Assembly: GCA_000509225.1 (NCBI GenBank)
Contig: BAOK01000001.1
Coordinates: 1,364,001 to 1,428,000 of the forward strand
DNA: 64,000 bases
Source: Parvibaculaceae bacterium Mf 1.05b.01
GTDB taxonomy: Bacteria; Pseudomonadota; Alphaproteobacteria; Parvibaculales; Parvibaculaceae
Direction of reading: 5' to 3'
Shown: in pieces, positions 1 to 8,549 of the stretch
Layout: every line of letters begins with the position of its first letter
How positions within the stretch are numbered: position 1 is the stretch's first letter
Position numbers and translations under genes: made by a program
The notes under the pieces: generated by a model
Told to the model about the DNA's origin: nothing
Databases searched by the model: none
Seen by the model: only the letters and a program-made list of their open reading frames with translations

Positions 1-109
1 GCCAGATAGCGCAACACATACCTTTAGCCACAGCTGCATCAAGCAGCGTCGGTCTCTAGACATACGATGAAAAGCCCGGCTCTTTAGCATGGGCACGTGC
101 GAGAAGCAC

Positions 110-156
110 AAAAGCAACCCCGTCCCAGGTCGCCGACCTGAGGAGATCGGGGTTGC
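110..156 (-). terminator. Probable Rho-independent terminator
   Basis: On the minus strand a long stem pairs the arm at 148-156 with the arm at 114-122 (GCAACCCCG/CGGGGTTGC). A second hairpin (CAGGTCG/CGACCTG, 126-140) lies inside it. The minus-strand reading ends in TTTT (113-110). It lies about 145 bases beyond the stop of the leftward gene ending at 301, the most likely transcript to end here. The plus-strand reading lacks a proper T-tract. The rest of 1-300 shows no convincing gene. Confidence 0.5.
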
Positions 157-300
157 GTTGTTTGGATCACCCCAAACATTTCCCCAATTTCCAGTCACCC
201 AGAACACTGACCAATATCGCCTTTATGTTCGAGGAACTCAGCGTCGCGCGCCCTCATGCCAAAGATCACCTTGGTTTACGTAATCTATGTGAGGCAGTGG

Positions 301-1311
301 CTAGCGTGTCAGGTGGCGCCGCAGTTCCTCAACCACCGTTTCTAGTGGAATTGAACTTGGCGGATCTTTCTGGAGAGCAGGATCGGCGCTACTGGCCTGC
401 AAGGAATCGGTCGTTGGCGTTCCGAACCCAAGCTCGGGCACGACCCAGTCAATAGCCGTCGACCACCATTTGTGCTGCTTGTTCTTCTCTAACTTATTCA
501 ACCGTGCTGCAAGCCCATCCAGCTGTTTGCGCGGCTGAGGCGCAATTGAGACGACGTCGAACCAGGACTCCGCCCGGTAACAGAACCTGTAGCGCGTGCC
601 GTCGTCATCGGAATAAGCCAGCAACATCCGGTACAGATCGTCTACGGCGTGACGAAGCCCGATCACAGTCACCTCCCTGTCAGTTTCAACGATGGCGAGA
701 TCCTCTTCCGGAAAACGGGTGACATTGATCCCTTCACCTGCGTCAATCTTTTGAATGTCAGCAACGACCTGGCGATGTCTGTCCGCCCATTCACCTTGGA
801 TAGCAAACGGGTCGTCCAGCAGCGTTTCTTCCAACAGACTGAAGCAGTGCTGATAAGCATCCGCCATATTGGCCAGGTGCATGTCGGTCATTGGCGCCCC
901 GTAGAATGGTTCGAACTTCTCTGCCTCGGACATGAGAGTCAGTTCCAACGCCAATGCATCCGGCCCTGTCCACTTCGTCAGGTCACCGGTCGCCGCTGTG
1001 CGCAGGATGAGGTCGCGATACTTCAGCGCCAAATCTGGGTTCAGCACACAGAAGGCAGAGAGCACACCGTCTGCATCAATATGATTGTTGGTGACAATCG
1101 AGAACTCCCCCAACACCTCTCGCCGCTGAGTTGGCGTCATGCCCGCAAGTATCAGCGCCGATCCGGTCGTCAGGTCATGGCGGAGCGGCTCAGGTGTTGA
1201 ATGACCTGGCCAATGGCTGATCGTTCGATAGCCTTCTGCATAGCCATCAGTCATGAGCGTCTGCGCAGGATCCAGCCCAGGGTGAAACGGTTGAAAATTT
1301 AGGTTGGACAT
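301..1311 (-). CDS. Hypothetical protein with a DHH-like motif
   Basis: A 336-residue soluble protein with no signal peptide or membrane segment. Residues 75-82 read NNHIDADG, followed by LSAF. This resembles the metal-binding N-terminal motif of DHH-family phosphoesterases (D-x-D-G with nearby Asn/His), but the rest was not recognised, so no reaction is assigned. The ATG at 1309-1311 follows GGAG by eight bases. It is the last gene of a leftward series, about 70 bases after the upstream neighbour, and a strong hairpin lies beyond its stop. The family call is tentative and rests on this one motif. Confidence 0.6.
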   Translation of the reverse strand: MSNLNFQPFHPGLDPAQTLMTDGYAEGYRTISHWPGHSTPEPLRHDLTTGSALILAGMTPTQRREVLGEFSIVTNNHIDADGVLSAFCVLNPDLALKYRDLILRTAATGDLTKWTGPDALALELTLMSEAEKFEPFYGAPMTDMHLANMADAYQHCFSLLEETLLDDPFAIQGEWADRHRQVVADIQKIDAGEGINVTRFPEEDLAIVETDREVTVIGLRHAVDDLYRMLLAYSDDDGTRYRFCYRAESWFDVVSIAPQPRKQLDGLAARLNKLEKNKQHKWWSTAIDWVVPELGFGTPTTDSLQASSADPALQKDPPSSIPLETVVEELRRHLTR

Positions 1312-1381
1312 GAGGGTGTCTCCATCTGTTTCCGATAAGAGATACCCTCACGCCCAATAAGTAAAGTTTTTTCTTTTCTTA

Positions 1382-1981
1382 TTAAACGAGGAGCCGTTCT
1401 GCAAAAAGCCGCGCGTAGAGACGTGCCCGTGCATTCAGGTCGCCCGGCTCAACCCAGTTTCGGTCCATGCGGTCCCACTCATTCCGCTCTGGGTCCAGCC
1501 CCAGGTCCTGAAGATAGTCACCGTCAGCAATGAAGAATTGTCGACGGTATCCGAGCAGATAACCGCCATGCTCCCTCTTAATGTCGACAGCTTCTTTGTA
1601 ATCCGCCAACCAGATGTTCTGGTGCACCATCATGCGTTTGGGACAAAGGATGGTGCCGAAATCTATCCCGCCTTCATCACCTTCCATCGCATGAGCCAAT
1701 GCCGCCCAGGTTCGAAAACCAAGCTCCATAGCAATGACGTTGAGGCATAGACGGCGTTTAACCTGCCCGATCAGTTCCTGATCCGTTGACGATGCCATTC
1801 CAGGCAGGGCGCGCATACGCCCAACATGAACAGACGAGCCTTTCTCAACTTGTTTGTGTAGTCGACGGGCTTTGGACTTTAAAAATGCCAGGACATCTGT
1901 GACCGTTTCACCCAAAGGATGCTCCTTTGACGGATTGGCCTGCGGTATTTCTGATTCCATCGACCCCAATATTTTGGACAT
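1382..1981 (-). CDS. Hypothetical protein with ELGFxxW motif
   Basis: A 199-residue soluble protein of unknown function. The frame stays open to 2152, but an AAGGAG ribosome-binding site lies nine bases before the ATG at 1979-1981, and the upstream extension is Arg/Pro/Ala-rich and unlikely to be translated. Near residues 86-92 it carries ELGFRTW followed by ALAHAM. This pattern is seen in small alphaproteobacterial proteins sometimes labelled glyoxalase-related; that similarity is from memory and weak. The C-terminal part has several Trp and Tyr residues. It lies between the ABM gene and the DHH-like gene, all leftward. Confidence 0.65.
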   Translation of the reverse strand: MSKILGSMESEIPQANPSKEHPLGETVTDVLAFLKSKARRLHKQVEKGSSVHVGRMRALPGMASSTDQELIGQVKRRLCLNVIAMELGFRTWAALAHAMEGDEGGIDFGTILCPKRMMVHQNIWLADYKEAVDIKREHGGYLLGYRRQFFIADGDYLQDLGLDPERNEWDRMDRNWVEPGDLNARARLYARLFAERLLV

Positions 1982-2158
1982 GGGCGTCACTCTCCTTATC
2001 GCCCCTCTTCCGCTCCATGGGGTCACAAGAAAGCGAAATGTCGAAATCAGACGGTCGCTCAACAGATGGGCGGGTGCTTTCGCTTTCGGCGGACCAGGCG
2101 CGCCCGCAGCGCCTTGCCCGCATCTTCTACGCCGCTCGGACGGGCTTAGCAAGTCGTA

Positions 2159-2461
2159 TCAGGTCCTCACAAATTTGGAGGTACGCGGATCGTCCATCAC
2201 ATAGAGTGTGTATTCATCATAGAAATTCTCACGGCCCAATTCCTGAATACGCAGATGTTCTGGATGGGTCCGCCAAGCTTCCAGCGCCTCCGCGCTTTCC
2301 CACTCGTGAACGGATACTCGCTCGCCATCATCTGCAAAGTATCCCTTCCAGGAAATGAAACCAGGCATGGCACGGGCAATCTGCCCCATCTCATCGGCCA
2401 ACGCGTAATACTCTTCAGCGTTTTCGGGCCTCACCCGCGCCCGGAAAATGGCGACGATCAT
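2159..2461 (-). CDS. ABM-family (antibiotic biosynthesis monooxygenase-like) protein
   Basis: A 100-residue single-domain protein with the ABM/dimeric ferredoxin-like layout. It starts with a short beta strand (MIVAIFRARV), then an Asn-Ala-Glu-Glu-Tyr helix, PGFISWKGYF, and a VHEWESAEALEAW motif with HPEH. Members act as small cofactor-free monooxygenases or haem-degrading enzymes, or have no known activity; the substrate here cannot be read from sequence. Its start overlaps the stop of the AAA_28 ATPase gene by four bases (2458-2461), so the two are almost certainly translationally coupled. Confidence 0.8.
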   Translation of the reverse strand: MIVAIFRARVRPENAEEYYALADEMGQIARAMPGFISWKGYFADDGERVSVHEWESAEALEAWRTHPEHLRIQELGRENFYDEYTLYVMDDPRTSKFVRT

Positions 2462-3042
2462 GGCGTCTTATCTCCTCGAAAAATCAAATCTAATAGAAAG
2501 GCTGCGCGCTCTTCCACGGGCCCCTTTGGCAGGACAATGGGATCATACCCAAACTCTGTAAAACTCATTTCCAGGCGTTCGTATTCTTCGACTGCTTCGT
2601 CAAAGCTTGTTTGCCGTTCTGCGTCATTCTGGAAAATCTCTGGCCAGGGCGGTGTCAGAAAGACAAGGCCAGCATAGCGCCTGGTGTCGATGAGGCTCTG
2701 GTGGTCAGGGTGAAGGCGCCTGCTGATGTAGGAGACAAAGGATATCGCATCGATGAACGACCGGTCGTAGAATACGGGTCCGTCCAGTAACGCCGCTTGG
2801 TCGAAAGCACCAACAGACATCTCGATCGCTTTAAGGGCAAACGCCTCGGGGTCCACCCAGGGCAATGCGGACCCACCTGTCTTCTGCTCCTCACGCACTA
2901 TTTGGCGGCCGGGTTCCTCGAACGTTGGGAACCCGCGCCGCCGCAATTCTTGCAATAATGTGGATTTGCCGCCGCCAGAACAGCCAGAGAGAATGTATCG
3001 TTCAGGCCCAGCTTTCGCGTTTACTTCTGCAGCGATGTCCAT
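2458..3042 (-). CDS. AAA_28-type P-loop ATPase
   Basis: A 194-residue predicted ATPase/kinase-like protein. Walker A is GCSGGGKST near residues 20-28, followed by LLQELRRRG. A phosphate-sensing/Walker B-like segment (PVFYDRSF) and an EYERLEMSF helix follow, the pattern of the AAA_28 family of small stand-alone ATPases. The substrate is unknown. It starts 19 bases after the stop of the sterol-desaturase-family gene and ends in a four-base overlap with the ABM gene, so the three probably form one operon. GGGAG touches the start codon directly, which is unusually close, so the exact start is uncertain. Confidence 0.8.
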   Translation of the reverse strand: MDIAAEVNAKAGPERYILSGCSGGGKSTLLQELRRRGFPTFEEPGRQIVREEQKTGGSALPWVDPEAFALKAIEMSVGAFDQAALLDGPVFYDRSFIDAISFVSYISRRLHPDHQSLIDTRRYAGLVFLTPPWPEIFQNDAERQTSFDEAVEEYERLEMSFTEFGYDPIVLPKGPVEERAAFLLDLIFRGDKTP

Positions 3043-3061
3043 CTCCCATATTTTTCTAAAC

Positions 3062-3901
3062 TCAACCTGCGTCCGCTGGTTTTGCCACGACAGCTGATCT
3101 AGATCCTGTGCCCTGGAATACGGGCCAAGCCAACTGCTCGCCCAAGGTCACTGGCTCCAGGTCTTCAACACCGAACTCCTTTGGAACCTGTCGTGTGATC
3201 TTAGCTGTGCCGAACAACACGTCCCAGAAAAACAGCAGATTGCCGAAATTTCCTTTGTAGTTGGTGATGCCGTCGTCCTTATGGCGACCATGATGGGCCG
3301 AGTGCGTCGCTGGCGTCGAGATGGTGCGCTCGACCACCCACATGACCGGTGACAGCCATTTGATTTTGTACAAGGGACCATCCCACCGCACGTCAGAGTG
3401 GGCACCGAAGATCACGACCATTTTCACAACGAGATAGAAGGCGTAGACATATCCGAGCCCCATGTAAATCAGCGCACCGGAGAGCCAGAGACCAGGCATC
3501 ATGGCGTAATAGAAAAGGTTGTTCCGGTAGACGACGCGGATGCTCAGATATTCAGAATTGTGGTGCGATCTATGCAAGTTATAGAGCCACGGGAACGTGT
3601 GAGATGCCCGGTGCCACCAATATTGGGTCATGTCATCGAAGACAATCAGCAACAAAATCTGAGCGATGATCGGAATGCCGACCAGCATATTTTCCGTTCC
3701 CGGAGCGACGGTGCTTACCAACCATGTTGAACTGAACAGTACCGCGGGCTGCGTAAAAGCAACCAGGGCGAACATAGAGATGATTTCCACCTTGGCATCA
3801 TCCGGCTTCTCCCCGGCTTTTTTGAAGAACCCTGTGCGGATTGCTTCAGCCACTGCAAACGCGATGAAAAAACTCAGTATCAATAGAATTTCCGGTTTCA
3901 T
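3062..3901 (-). CDS. Sterol desaturase / fatty acid hydroxylase superfamily protein
   Basis: A 279-residue integral membrane di-iron oxygenase. The start at 3901 is chosen because GAGGAGG lies five bases upstream; the longer reading from 3970 has no such site. Hydrophobic helices at the N-terminus precede the histidine clusters of the superfamily: HRASH (about 97-101), HRSHH (about 110-114) and HSAHH near residue 205. These ligate two irons and support O2-dependent hydroxylation or desaturation of a lipid. The substrate is not predictable. It is transcribed divergently from a Crp/Fnr regulator and followed closely by the ATPase and ABM genes. Confidence 0.9.
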   Translation of the reverse strand: MKPEILLILSFFIAFAVAEAIRTGFFKKAGEKPDDAKVEIISMFALVAFTQPAVLFSSTWLVSTVAPGTENMLVGIPIIAQILLLIVFDDMTQYWWHRASHTFPWLYNLHRSHHNSEYLSIRVVYRNNLFYYAMMPGLWLSGALIYMGLGYVYAFYLVVKMVVIFGAHSDVRWDGPLYKIKWLSPVMWVVERTISTPATHSAHHGRHKDDGITNYKGNFGNLLFFWDVLFGTAKITRQVPKEFGVEDLEPVTLGEQLAWPVFQGTGSRSAVVAKPADAG

Positions 3902-3981
3902 GCCGACCTCCTCTGGTTGCAGCCCCTTGATAGGCGATCTGAAATCGATAGAATGTATATTTTTTAACATTTGGAGTTTTT

Positions 3982-4674
3982 TTGTCTGGTCAGCTCGATT
4001 ACGGACTTCCGGGGCTTCAGGAGACCCTTCCCACCACGTTGAGGGAGGCGCTCTACGATGCAGCTGTTTCTCTCAATTATTCAGACGGGCAATTGATCCA
4101 GGCGCGCGGCGATACCGATCCGTCGCTGACTATTGTCAAATCAGGCGCCGCCAGATTGGGTCAAATCGGGATCGACGGCAGCTACGCAGGCATGGCCGTT
4201 ATGGGCCCAGACCAGTTCTTCGGTGAATTTACGATCTTCGGCGGGTTGCCCAGGGAATTTGATGCATTCGCTGTTGGTCCAACGGTGATCGCCAAGATAA
4301 GCAAGACGCGATTTGACCGCCTTCTTGATAAGCACAAAGGGATCAGATCCTACTTTCTGGCATTTCTTGCCCAGCGCCTGCATGCCGCCCTTACCTTCGT
4401 GGACGACCTTAGGCGCTTACCCCTGAATGCCCAGGTCGCCAAGACCATAAACATGATGCACCAGGCTGACGGCAAAAGTCCGACTGTCAAAGTTACCCAT
4501 GAAGAGCTTTCCGAGATTCTGGGCGTCACCAGAGTGTCAATTAACAAGGCCCTTCGACAGCTCGAAAAAAGCGGGTTGATCGAGCGGGCCTACGGACGGA
4601 TCGAGATACCGTCACCGGCAAAACTGGATCACTGGGTTCAAAGTCAGTCCCGGCCGAACGCCGCAGAAATCTGA
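3982..4674 (+). CDS. Crp/Fnr family transcriptional regulator
   Basis: A 230-residue regulator. An N-terminal cyclic-nucleotide-binding-like beta-roll (about 25-130, with GPDQFFGEFTIFGGLP) is followed by a dimerisation helix and a C-terminal winged HTH (about 150-215) with VTHEELSEILGVTRVSINKA as the recognition region. The N-terminal cysteine cluster of true Fnr proteins is absent, so it should not carry an Fnr-type Fe-S cluster. It starts with TTG at 3982, preceded by TTGGAG. It lies head to head with the sterol-desaturase-family gene, with 80 bases between the starts, so it may control that operon. The ligand is unknown. Confidence 0.88.
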   Translation: MSGQLDYGLPGLQETLPTTLREALYDAAVSLNYSDGQLIQARGDTDPSLTIVKSGAARLGQIGIDGSYAGMAVMGPDQFFGEFTIFGGLPREFDAFAVGPTVIAKISKTRFDRLLDKHKGIRSYFLAFLAQRLHAALTFVDDLRRLPLNAQVAKTINMMHQADGKSPTVKVTHEELSEILGVTRVSINKALRQLEKSGLIERAYGRIEIPSPAKLDHWVQSQSRPNAAEI

Positions 4675-4748
4675 CAGATAGTCATAACTTTCCTTTCACG
4701 GACGGCTCCCCCTACACTGCTCGCAATGCGTCACGTATGGAGGAAACC

Positions 4749-5621
4749 ATGGCTGCTGCGACCCGTAAAACCAGTACAAAAAAGAACACAGTCAGCCGAA
4801 AGAGCCCCTCGGAGAAAAAGCCAACGCCATCCATGAAAGAAGCAACGCTGATTACCGGCGCGTCTGGTGGTATTGGTGAGGCGCTTGCAGGCGAGTTTGC
4901 AAAGGGCGGCTCGAACCTGATCCTTGTTGCTCGGTCAAAAGACAAATTGGAGGCCATTGCCGCGCGTCTAATGGACGAACACGGCATTGCCGCTATCGCG
5001 CTGCCTGCGGATCTCTCCAAACCCAATGCGGGCCGAAAGCTCTTCGAGGCAGTGATCGCCAAAGGCGTGCATGTAGAAACCCTGGTCAATAATGCCGGGG
5101 TGCTGGAAATGGGGGCCTTCGCCGACATTTCCACCAAGCGACACCTGGAGCTGACACACCTGAATGTCACGACGCTCACCGAACTCACCAGCCTGTTCGT
5201 CCCCGGCATGGTCGAGCGGAAGGACGGCCGTATCCTGAACGTTGCCTCGATCGCTGCTTTCCAACCCATCCCGTCACTTGCCAGCTATGCGGCGACAAAA
5301 GCATATGTGCTATCGCTCACGGAGTCCTTGTCAGAGGAACTCAAACCCCACGGAATTACAGCGACAGCCCTCTGCCCCGGCATGACCGCCACCGACATGG
5401 TCGCGAGCGCAAAGGAGAGCAATGAGACGGCGGCCAAAATCCCCGACTTTATGGTGTCTGACGTCGCCGGTGTTGCCGCCGAGGGCTACGCCGCTTGTAT
5501 GAAGGGTGACGTTATCCGCGTTCCGGGTATGGTCAATCTGGCCGCTGCCGTTGCCGGACGCGCCTCACCCCGCTGGCTGGTGCGGGCTGTCTCCGGCGCG
5601 CTCGGTCGCCTCGCCCTTTGA
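4749..5621 (+). CDS. SDR family oxidoreductase
   Basis: A 290-residue classical short-chain dehydrogenase. GGAGG just before the ATG at 4749 decides this start over an in-frame ATG at 4737. The first ~30 residues are rich in Lys, Ser, Thr and Ala and look disordered. The Rossmann domain follows, with TGASGGIG for NAD(P) binding, an NNAG motif, and the catalytic YAATK (Tyr-x3-Lys) with an upstream Ser. The C-terminus contains a weak hydrophobic segment. Its substrate is unknown; the downstream acyl-CoA ligase suggests, but does not prove, a lipid role. It is monocistronic by spacing. Confidence 0.9.
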   Translation: MAAATRKTSTKKNTVSRKSPSEKKPTPSMKEATLITGASGGIGEALAGEFAKGGSNLILVARSKDKLEAIAARLMDEHGIAAIALPADLSKPNAGRKLFEAVIAKGVHVETLVNNAGVLEMGAFADISTKRHLELTHLNVTTLTELTSLFVPGMVERKDGRILNVASIAAFQPIPSLASYAATKAYVLSLTESLSEELKPHGITATALCPGMTATDMVASAKESNETAAKIPDFMVSDVAGVAAEGYAACMKGDVIRVPGMVNLAAAVAGRASPRWLVRAVSGALGRLAL

Positions 5622-5786
5622 CACAGAAGTGTGAATCAACCCTTTGATTTCGCTACGCTTTGGGCCACACTATTTTCAAACGGTCGGGGGACCGGGATCT
5701 CGTCCAAGAGACCCATTTGACATTGAGGAATACCGGAAGAACCGGTTCGACTGCTCACGCAAATGCGTGAGCTCAGGGAGGAAATA

Positions 5787-7331
5787 ATGGATCACAATAT
5801 TGGGCTGATGCTCGAAAAACGAGCGCATCTGAACCCCAACCTGGAAGGGTGCGTTGAGACTGAAAGCGGACGTCGCTTCACCTATGCTGAGCTTGATGCA
5901 CGGTGCAACAAGACCGCCAACATGCTGTTGGACCAAGGGGTGAAGCCAGGTGACCGCGTTGCCCTGCTGATGATGAACGGTGTGGAGTTCATGGAGTCCT
6001 TTTTCGCAATCGCGAAAATTGGGGCCGTCTGCGTACCGCTCAACTGGCGCCTGACACCTGATGAACTTTGCTTCATCCTGAAAGATAGTGGCGCTCAAAC
6101 CCTCGTATTCAGCTCAGACTTTACAGAAGCTGTTGAAGACATCCATGGGCGCGGTGGCGATGCCACAGACATCTCCCGCTGGATCAGCGTCGGCGAACGA
6201 ACTGCAATCGCAGACGATTATGACGCCTTGCACAACGCCGCTTCAGACAGTCGACCCGCGATTGGCGCAAACGAAGACGACATGCTCTTCATCATGTATA
6301 CGTCAGGCACGACAGGTCTTCCAAAGGGTGCGGTTCATACCCACAATTCTACGCTTTGGGGATCTCTCACCTCTCTTGCGACCAGCGACATGCAGCAGAA
6401 GGACCGCTACCTGCTTGTTCTTCCGCTCTTTCATGTTGGTGCATTGAGCCCACTCATCGCTTGCGTCCATGGCGGCGGTACGTCGGTCATCATGCGCGGC
6501 TTTGACCTGGACGCTATGTGGACCAATATTGAAGCCGAGAAGATCACCACCATGCTGGCTGTCCCTGCCATGCTGAACTTCATGCTTCTATCGCCTGCAA
6601 AAGATACAGCTAACTATTCTTCTCTGCGCTGGGTGATGAGTGGCGCAGCTCCGGTTCCTGTCACTCTCATTGAGACCTATGCAGGGATGGGGATCGAAAT
6701 TCATCAGGTTTATGGTCTTACCGAAACCTGTGGCCCTTCTTGCTTGATCTCACCAGATGACGCGATGGCCAAGGCTGGTTCAACCGGCAAGGCCTTCTTC
6801 CATACCAACGTTCGGGTTGTGGATAGCGACGGCAACGACATCAAGGCCGGCGAGGTTGGTGAAGTCTTGGTCTCCGGTAAGCATATCATGAAGGAATATT
6901 GGAACCGCGCAGACGCCACCTCGGAGACCATCGTCGATGGATGGCTCCACACGGGTGACCTCGCGACTTTAGATGAAGAAGGTTTTGTCTACATTCAGGA
7001 CCGCATCAAAGACATGATCATTTCCGGCGGGGAAAACATTTATCCAGCGGAAATCGAAAACGTTCTTCTCGCGCACCCGAAAATTCAGGACTGCGCAGTG
7101 ATCGGCCAACAGAACCAACAATGGGGTGAAGTTTGCCTCGCGGTTGTTGTTCGCGAAGATGACAGCCTGACTGAAGCGGACGTCATGAAACATTGTGACG
7201 GCAAGCTCGCGCGCTACAAACTTCCAAAAGGTGTTGAGTTTGTTGATGCCATTCCACGGAACCCAACAGGCAAGGCGCTGAAACGCATATTACGGGACCA
7301 GTTCCCGGGCGAGGAAGCAAAAGCCAGCTGA
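5787..7331 (+). CDS. Acyl-CoA synthetase (AMP-binding enzyme)
   Basis: A 514-residue member of the ANL superfamily that activates a carboxylic acid, probably a fatty or aromatic acid, with ATP and loads CoA. The P-loop-like motif MYTSGTTGLPKG lies near 174-185. The YGLTETCG segment (A5) and GWLHTGDLATLDEEGFVYI lead to the hinge DRIKDMI and ISGGENIYPAEIE. The C-terminal Lys in NPTGKALKR is the adenylation lysine. The start at 5787 follows GGGAGGAAATA; an upstream in-frame ATG at 5763 lacks a site. A strong terminator follows. Exact acyl specificity cannot be read from sequence. Confidence 0.93.
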   Translation: MDHNIGLMLEKRAHLNPNLEGCVETESGRRFTYAELDARCNKTANMLLDQGVKPGDRVALLMMNGVEFMESFFAIAKIGAVCVPLNWRLTPDELCFILKDSGAQTLVFSSDFTEAVEDIHGRGGDATDISRWISVGERTAIADDYDALHNAASDSRPAIGANEDDMLFIMYTSGTTGLPKGAVHTHNSTLWGSLTSLATSDMQQKDRYLLVLPLFHVGALSPLIACVHGGGTSVIMRGFDLDAMWTNIEAEKITTMLAVPAMLNFMLLSPAKDTANYSSLRWVMSGAAPVPVTLIETYAGMGIEIHQVYGLTETCGPSCLISPDDAMAKAGSTGKAFFHTNVRVVDSDGNDIKAGEVGEVLVSGKHIMKEYWNRADATSETIVDGWLHTGDLATLDEEGFVYIQDRIKDMIISGGENIYPAEIENVLLAHPKIQDCAVIGQQNQQWGEVCLAVVVREDDSLTEADVMKHCDGKLARYKLPKGVEFVDAIPRNPTGKALKRILRDQFPGEEAKAS

Positions 7332-7353
7332 GGTACACCGCTATTCAAAGTCA

Positions 7354-7386
7354 GCCGGGCACGATGGTTTTGTGCCCGGCTTTTTT
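7354..7386 (+). terminator. Rho-independent terminator after acyl-CoA ligase gene
   Basis: A perfect nine-base stem GCCGGGCAC (7354-7362) / GTGCCCGGC (7372-7380) with a nine-base loop is followed by six T residues (7381-7386), 23 bases after the stop codon. It has no T-run on the minus strand, so it serves the rightward gene only. Confidence 0.93.
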
Positions 7387-7396
7387 GTGTCCGCTC

Positions 7397-8374
7397 TTAA
7401 ATCCACTTCAACCACTTAAACAAGCCATAGAGCCCCGCAGCCAGGGCAACACTTGCCCCACAGACAATCCAAAATGCATAGGGGTATTCCGCGCCAGGTA
7501 GGCCGCCGACATTGATCCCCAGCAGGCCTGTCAAAAACCCGAGAGGCAGAAAGACGGCGGCAACGATTGAAAGAACCAGCATATTGCGGTTCATTTCCTC
7601 TGCACGAGACGCCACCCAAGCATCGTTGATAACGGTGGCACGTTCCCTGGCGGCATCGAGTTCATCCACAAGTCGGACGGTTTGATCTGATATCTCGCGT
7701 ATCAGAAGACGGTCCGCATCTTTAAGGGGCGGCACATCTGTTTGACTTACTCTCTCTAGCGCCGCCCGCTGGGGCGCAACATAGCGCCGCACCACAATCA
7801 ATTGACGTCTTAGCTCGCTGAGCGTTGTACGTCCAGCTGCGCCCCCACCAGTCAGATTTTCTTCCTCAAGTGAATCCAACTGTTCCACCAACTTCATAAC
7901 CATGGTCTCAATCTTGTCGGACATGAGGTCTATCAATTCAAAAACAAAACGGCCGATCGTCGTCGGTGCATCTCCAGACGCACAGGACTCTGATATTTCA
8001 TCAACTGATAAAACATGCCTGACTTGAACGCTGATAATTCTCCTAGGCTCAATCCAAATCCGAACGGAGACCATATCATCCGGTTCAGCGTTCCTATGAG
8101 TGTTCACGCCGCGCAAGACGAGCAGGATGCCTCCTGCCAACTTGCTGAGTCTTGGCTGGGTTTCAGGTGCCAGCAGGCCTTGAACGACAATGGGTGAGAG
8201 TCCCAGCTGACCAAAGACCTCACCGTCGTCGGAGGGTTGGTGGTTTTGCACCCGTATCCATTGGTACTCAGTTTCTTTTTCAGCGTAGCTGCTGGGCAAG
8301 CCGTCTAGAAGCACTGCCTGTCCGTCAGCCTTAATCGTATAGGTGGAAACGGTGGTTTCGCTTGGTGTTTTCAT
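7397..8374 (-). CDS. CorA-superfamily transporter, ZntB-like
   Basis: A 325-residue inner-membrane cation transporter of the CorA/ZntB superfamily. A large soluble alpha/beta N-terminal domain and a long helical stalk (about 150-250) precede two transmembrane helices at the C-terminus. The pore signature after the first helix reads GLLGINVGG, that is GIN rather than the GMN of canonical CorA. Both this and the following PGAEYPYAFW loop fit ZntB-type proteins, which move Zn2+. It converges with the acyl-CoA ligase gene. Zinc rather than magnesium transport is inferred only from the signature. Confidence 0.87.
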   Translation of the reverse strand: MKTPSETTVSTYTIKADGQAVLLDGLPSSYAEKETEYQWIRVQNHQPSDDGEVFGQLGLSPIVVQGLLAPETQPRLSKLAGGILLVLRGVNTHRNAEPDDMVSVRIWIEPRRIISVQVRHVLSVDEISESCASGDAPTTIGRFVFELIDLMSDKIETMVMKLVEQLDSLEEENLTGGGAAGRTTLSELRRQLIVVRRYVAPQRAALERVSQTDVPPLKDADRLLIREISDQTVRLVDELDAARERATVINDAWVASRAEEMNRNMLVLSIVAAVFLPLGFLTGLLGINVGGLPGAEYPYAFWIVCGASVALAAGLYGLFKWLKWI

Positions 8375-8549
8375 ATAGCGCCCCTGATCCCGCGACTCGC
8401 GTGAATTATCGCAATCCTATACCTCTGCGGCTAAGGAGTCCGAGTAGCTCTAATGTGCAATCTGACCCTAGGAATGCTAGGCAATAACCATACATTCGTT
8501 GCAGATTCGGTGCCGCGCCTGATCTGCAGGCCAAACCCGGGGGGCGCGC

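Noticed and set aside
89-455. Small rightward open frames at the left edge
   Set aside because: They overlap the terminator hairpin and the 3' part of a well-supported leftward gene, and have no ribosome-binding site or recognisable family.
649-1200. 183-codon rightward open frame
   Set aside because: It lies wholly inside the leftward DHH-like gene, which has a good ribosome-binding site and coding-like sequence; it is a shadow.
3927-3940. Fnr box (TTGAT) between the Crp/Fnr and sterol-desaturase genes
   Set aside because: Only one half matches; the other half does not give ATCAA at the right distance.
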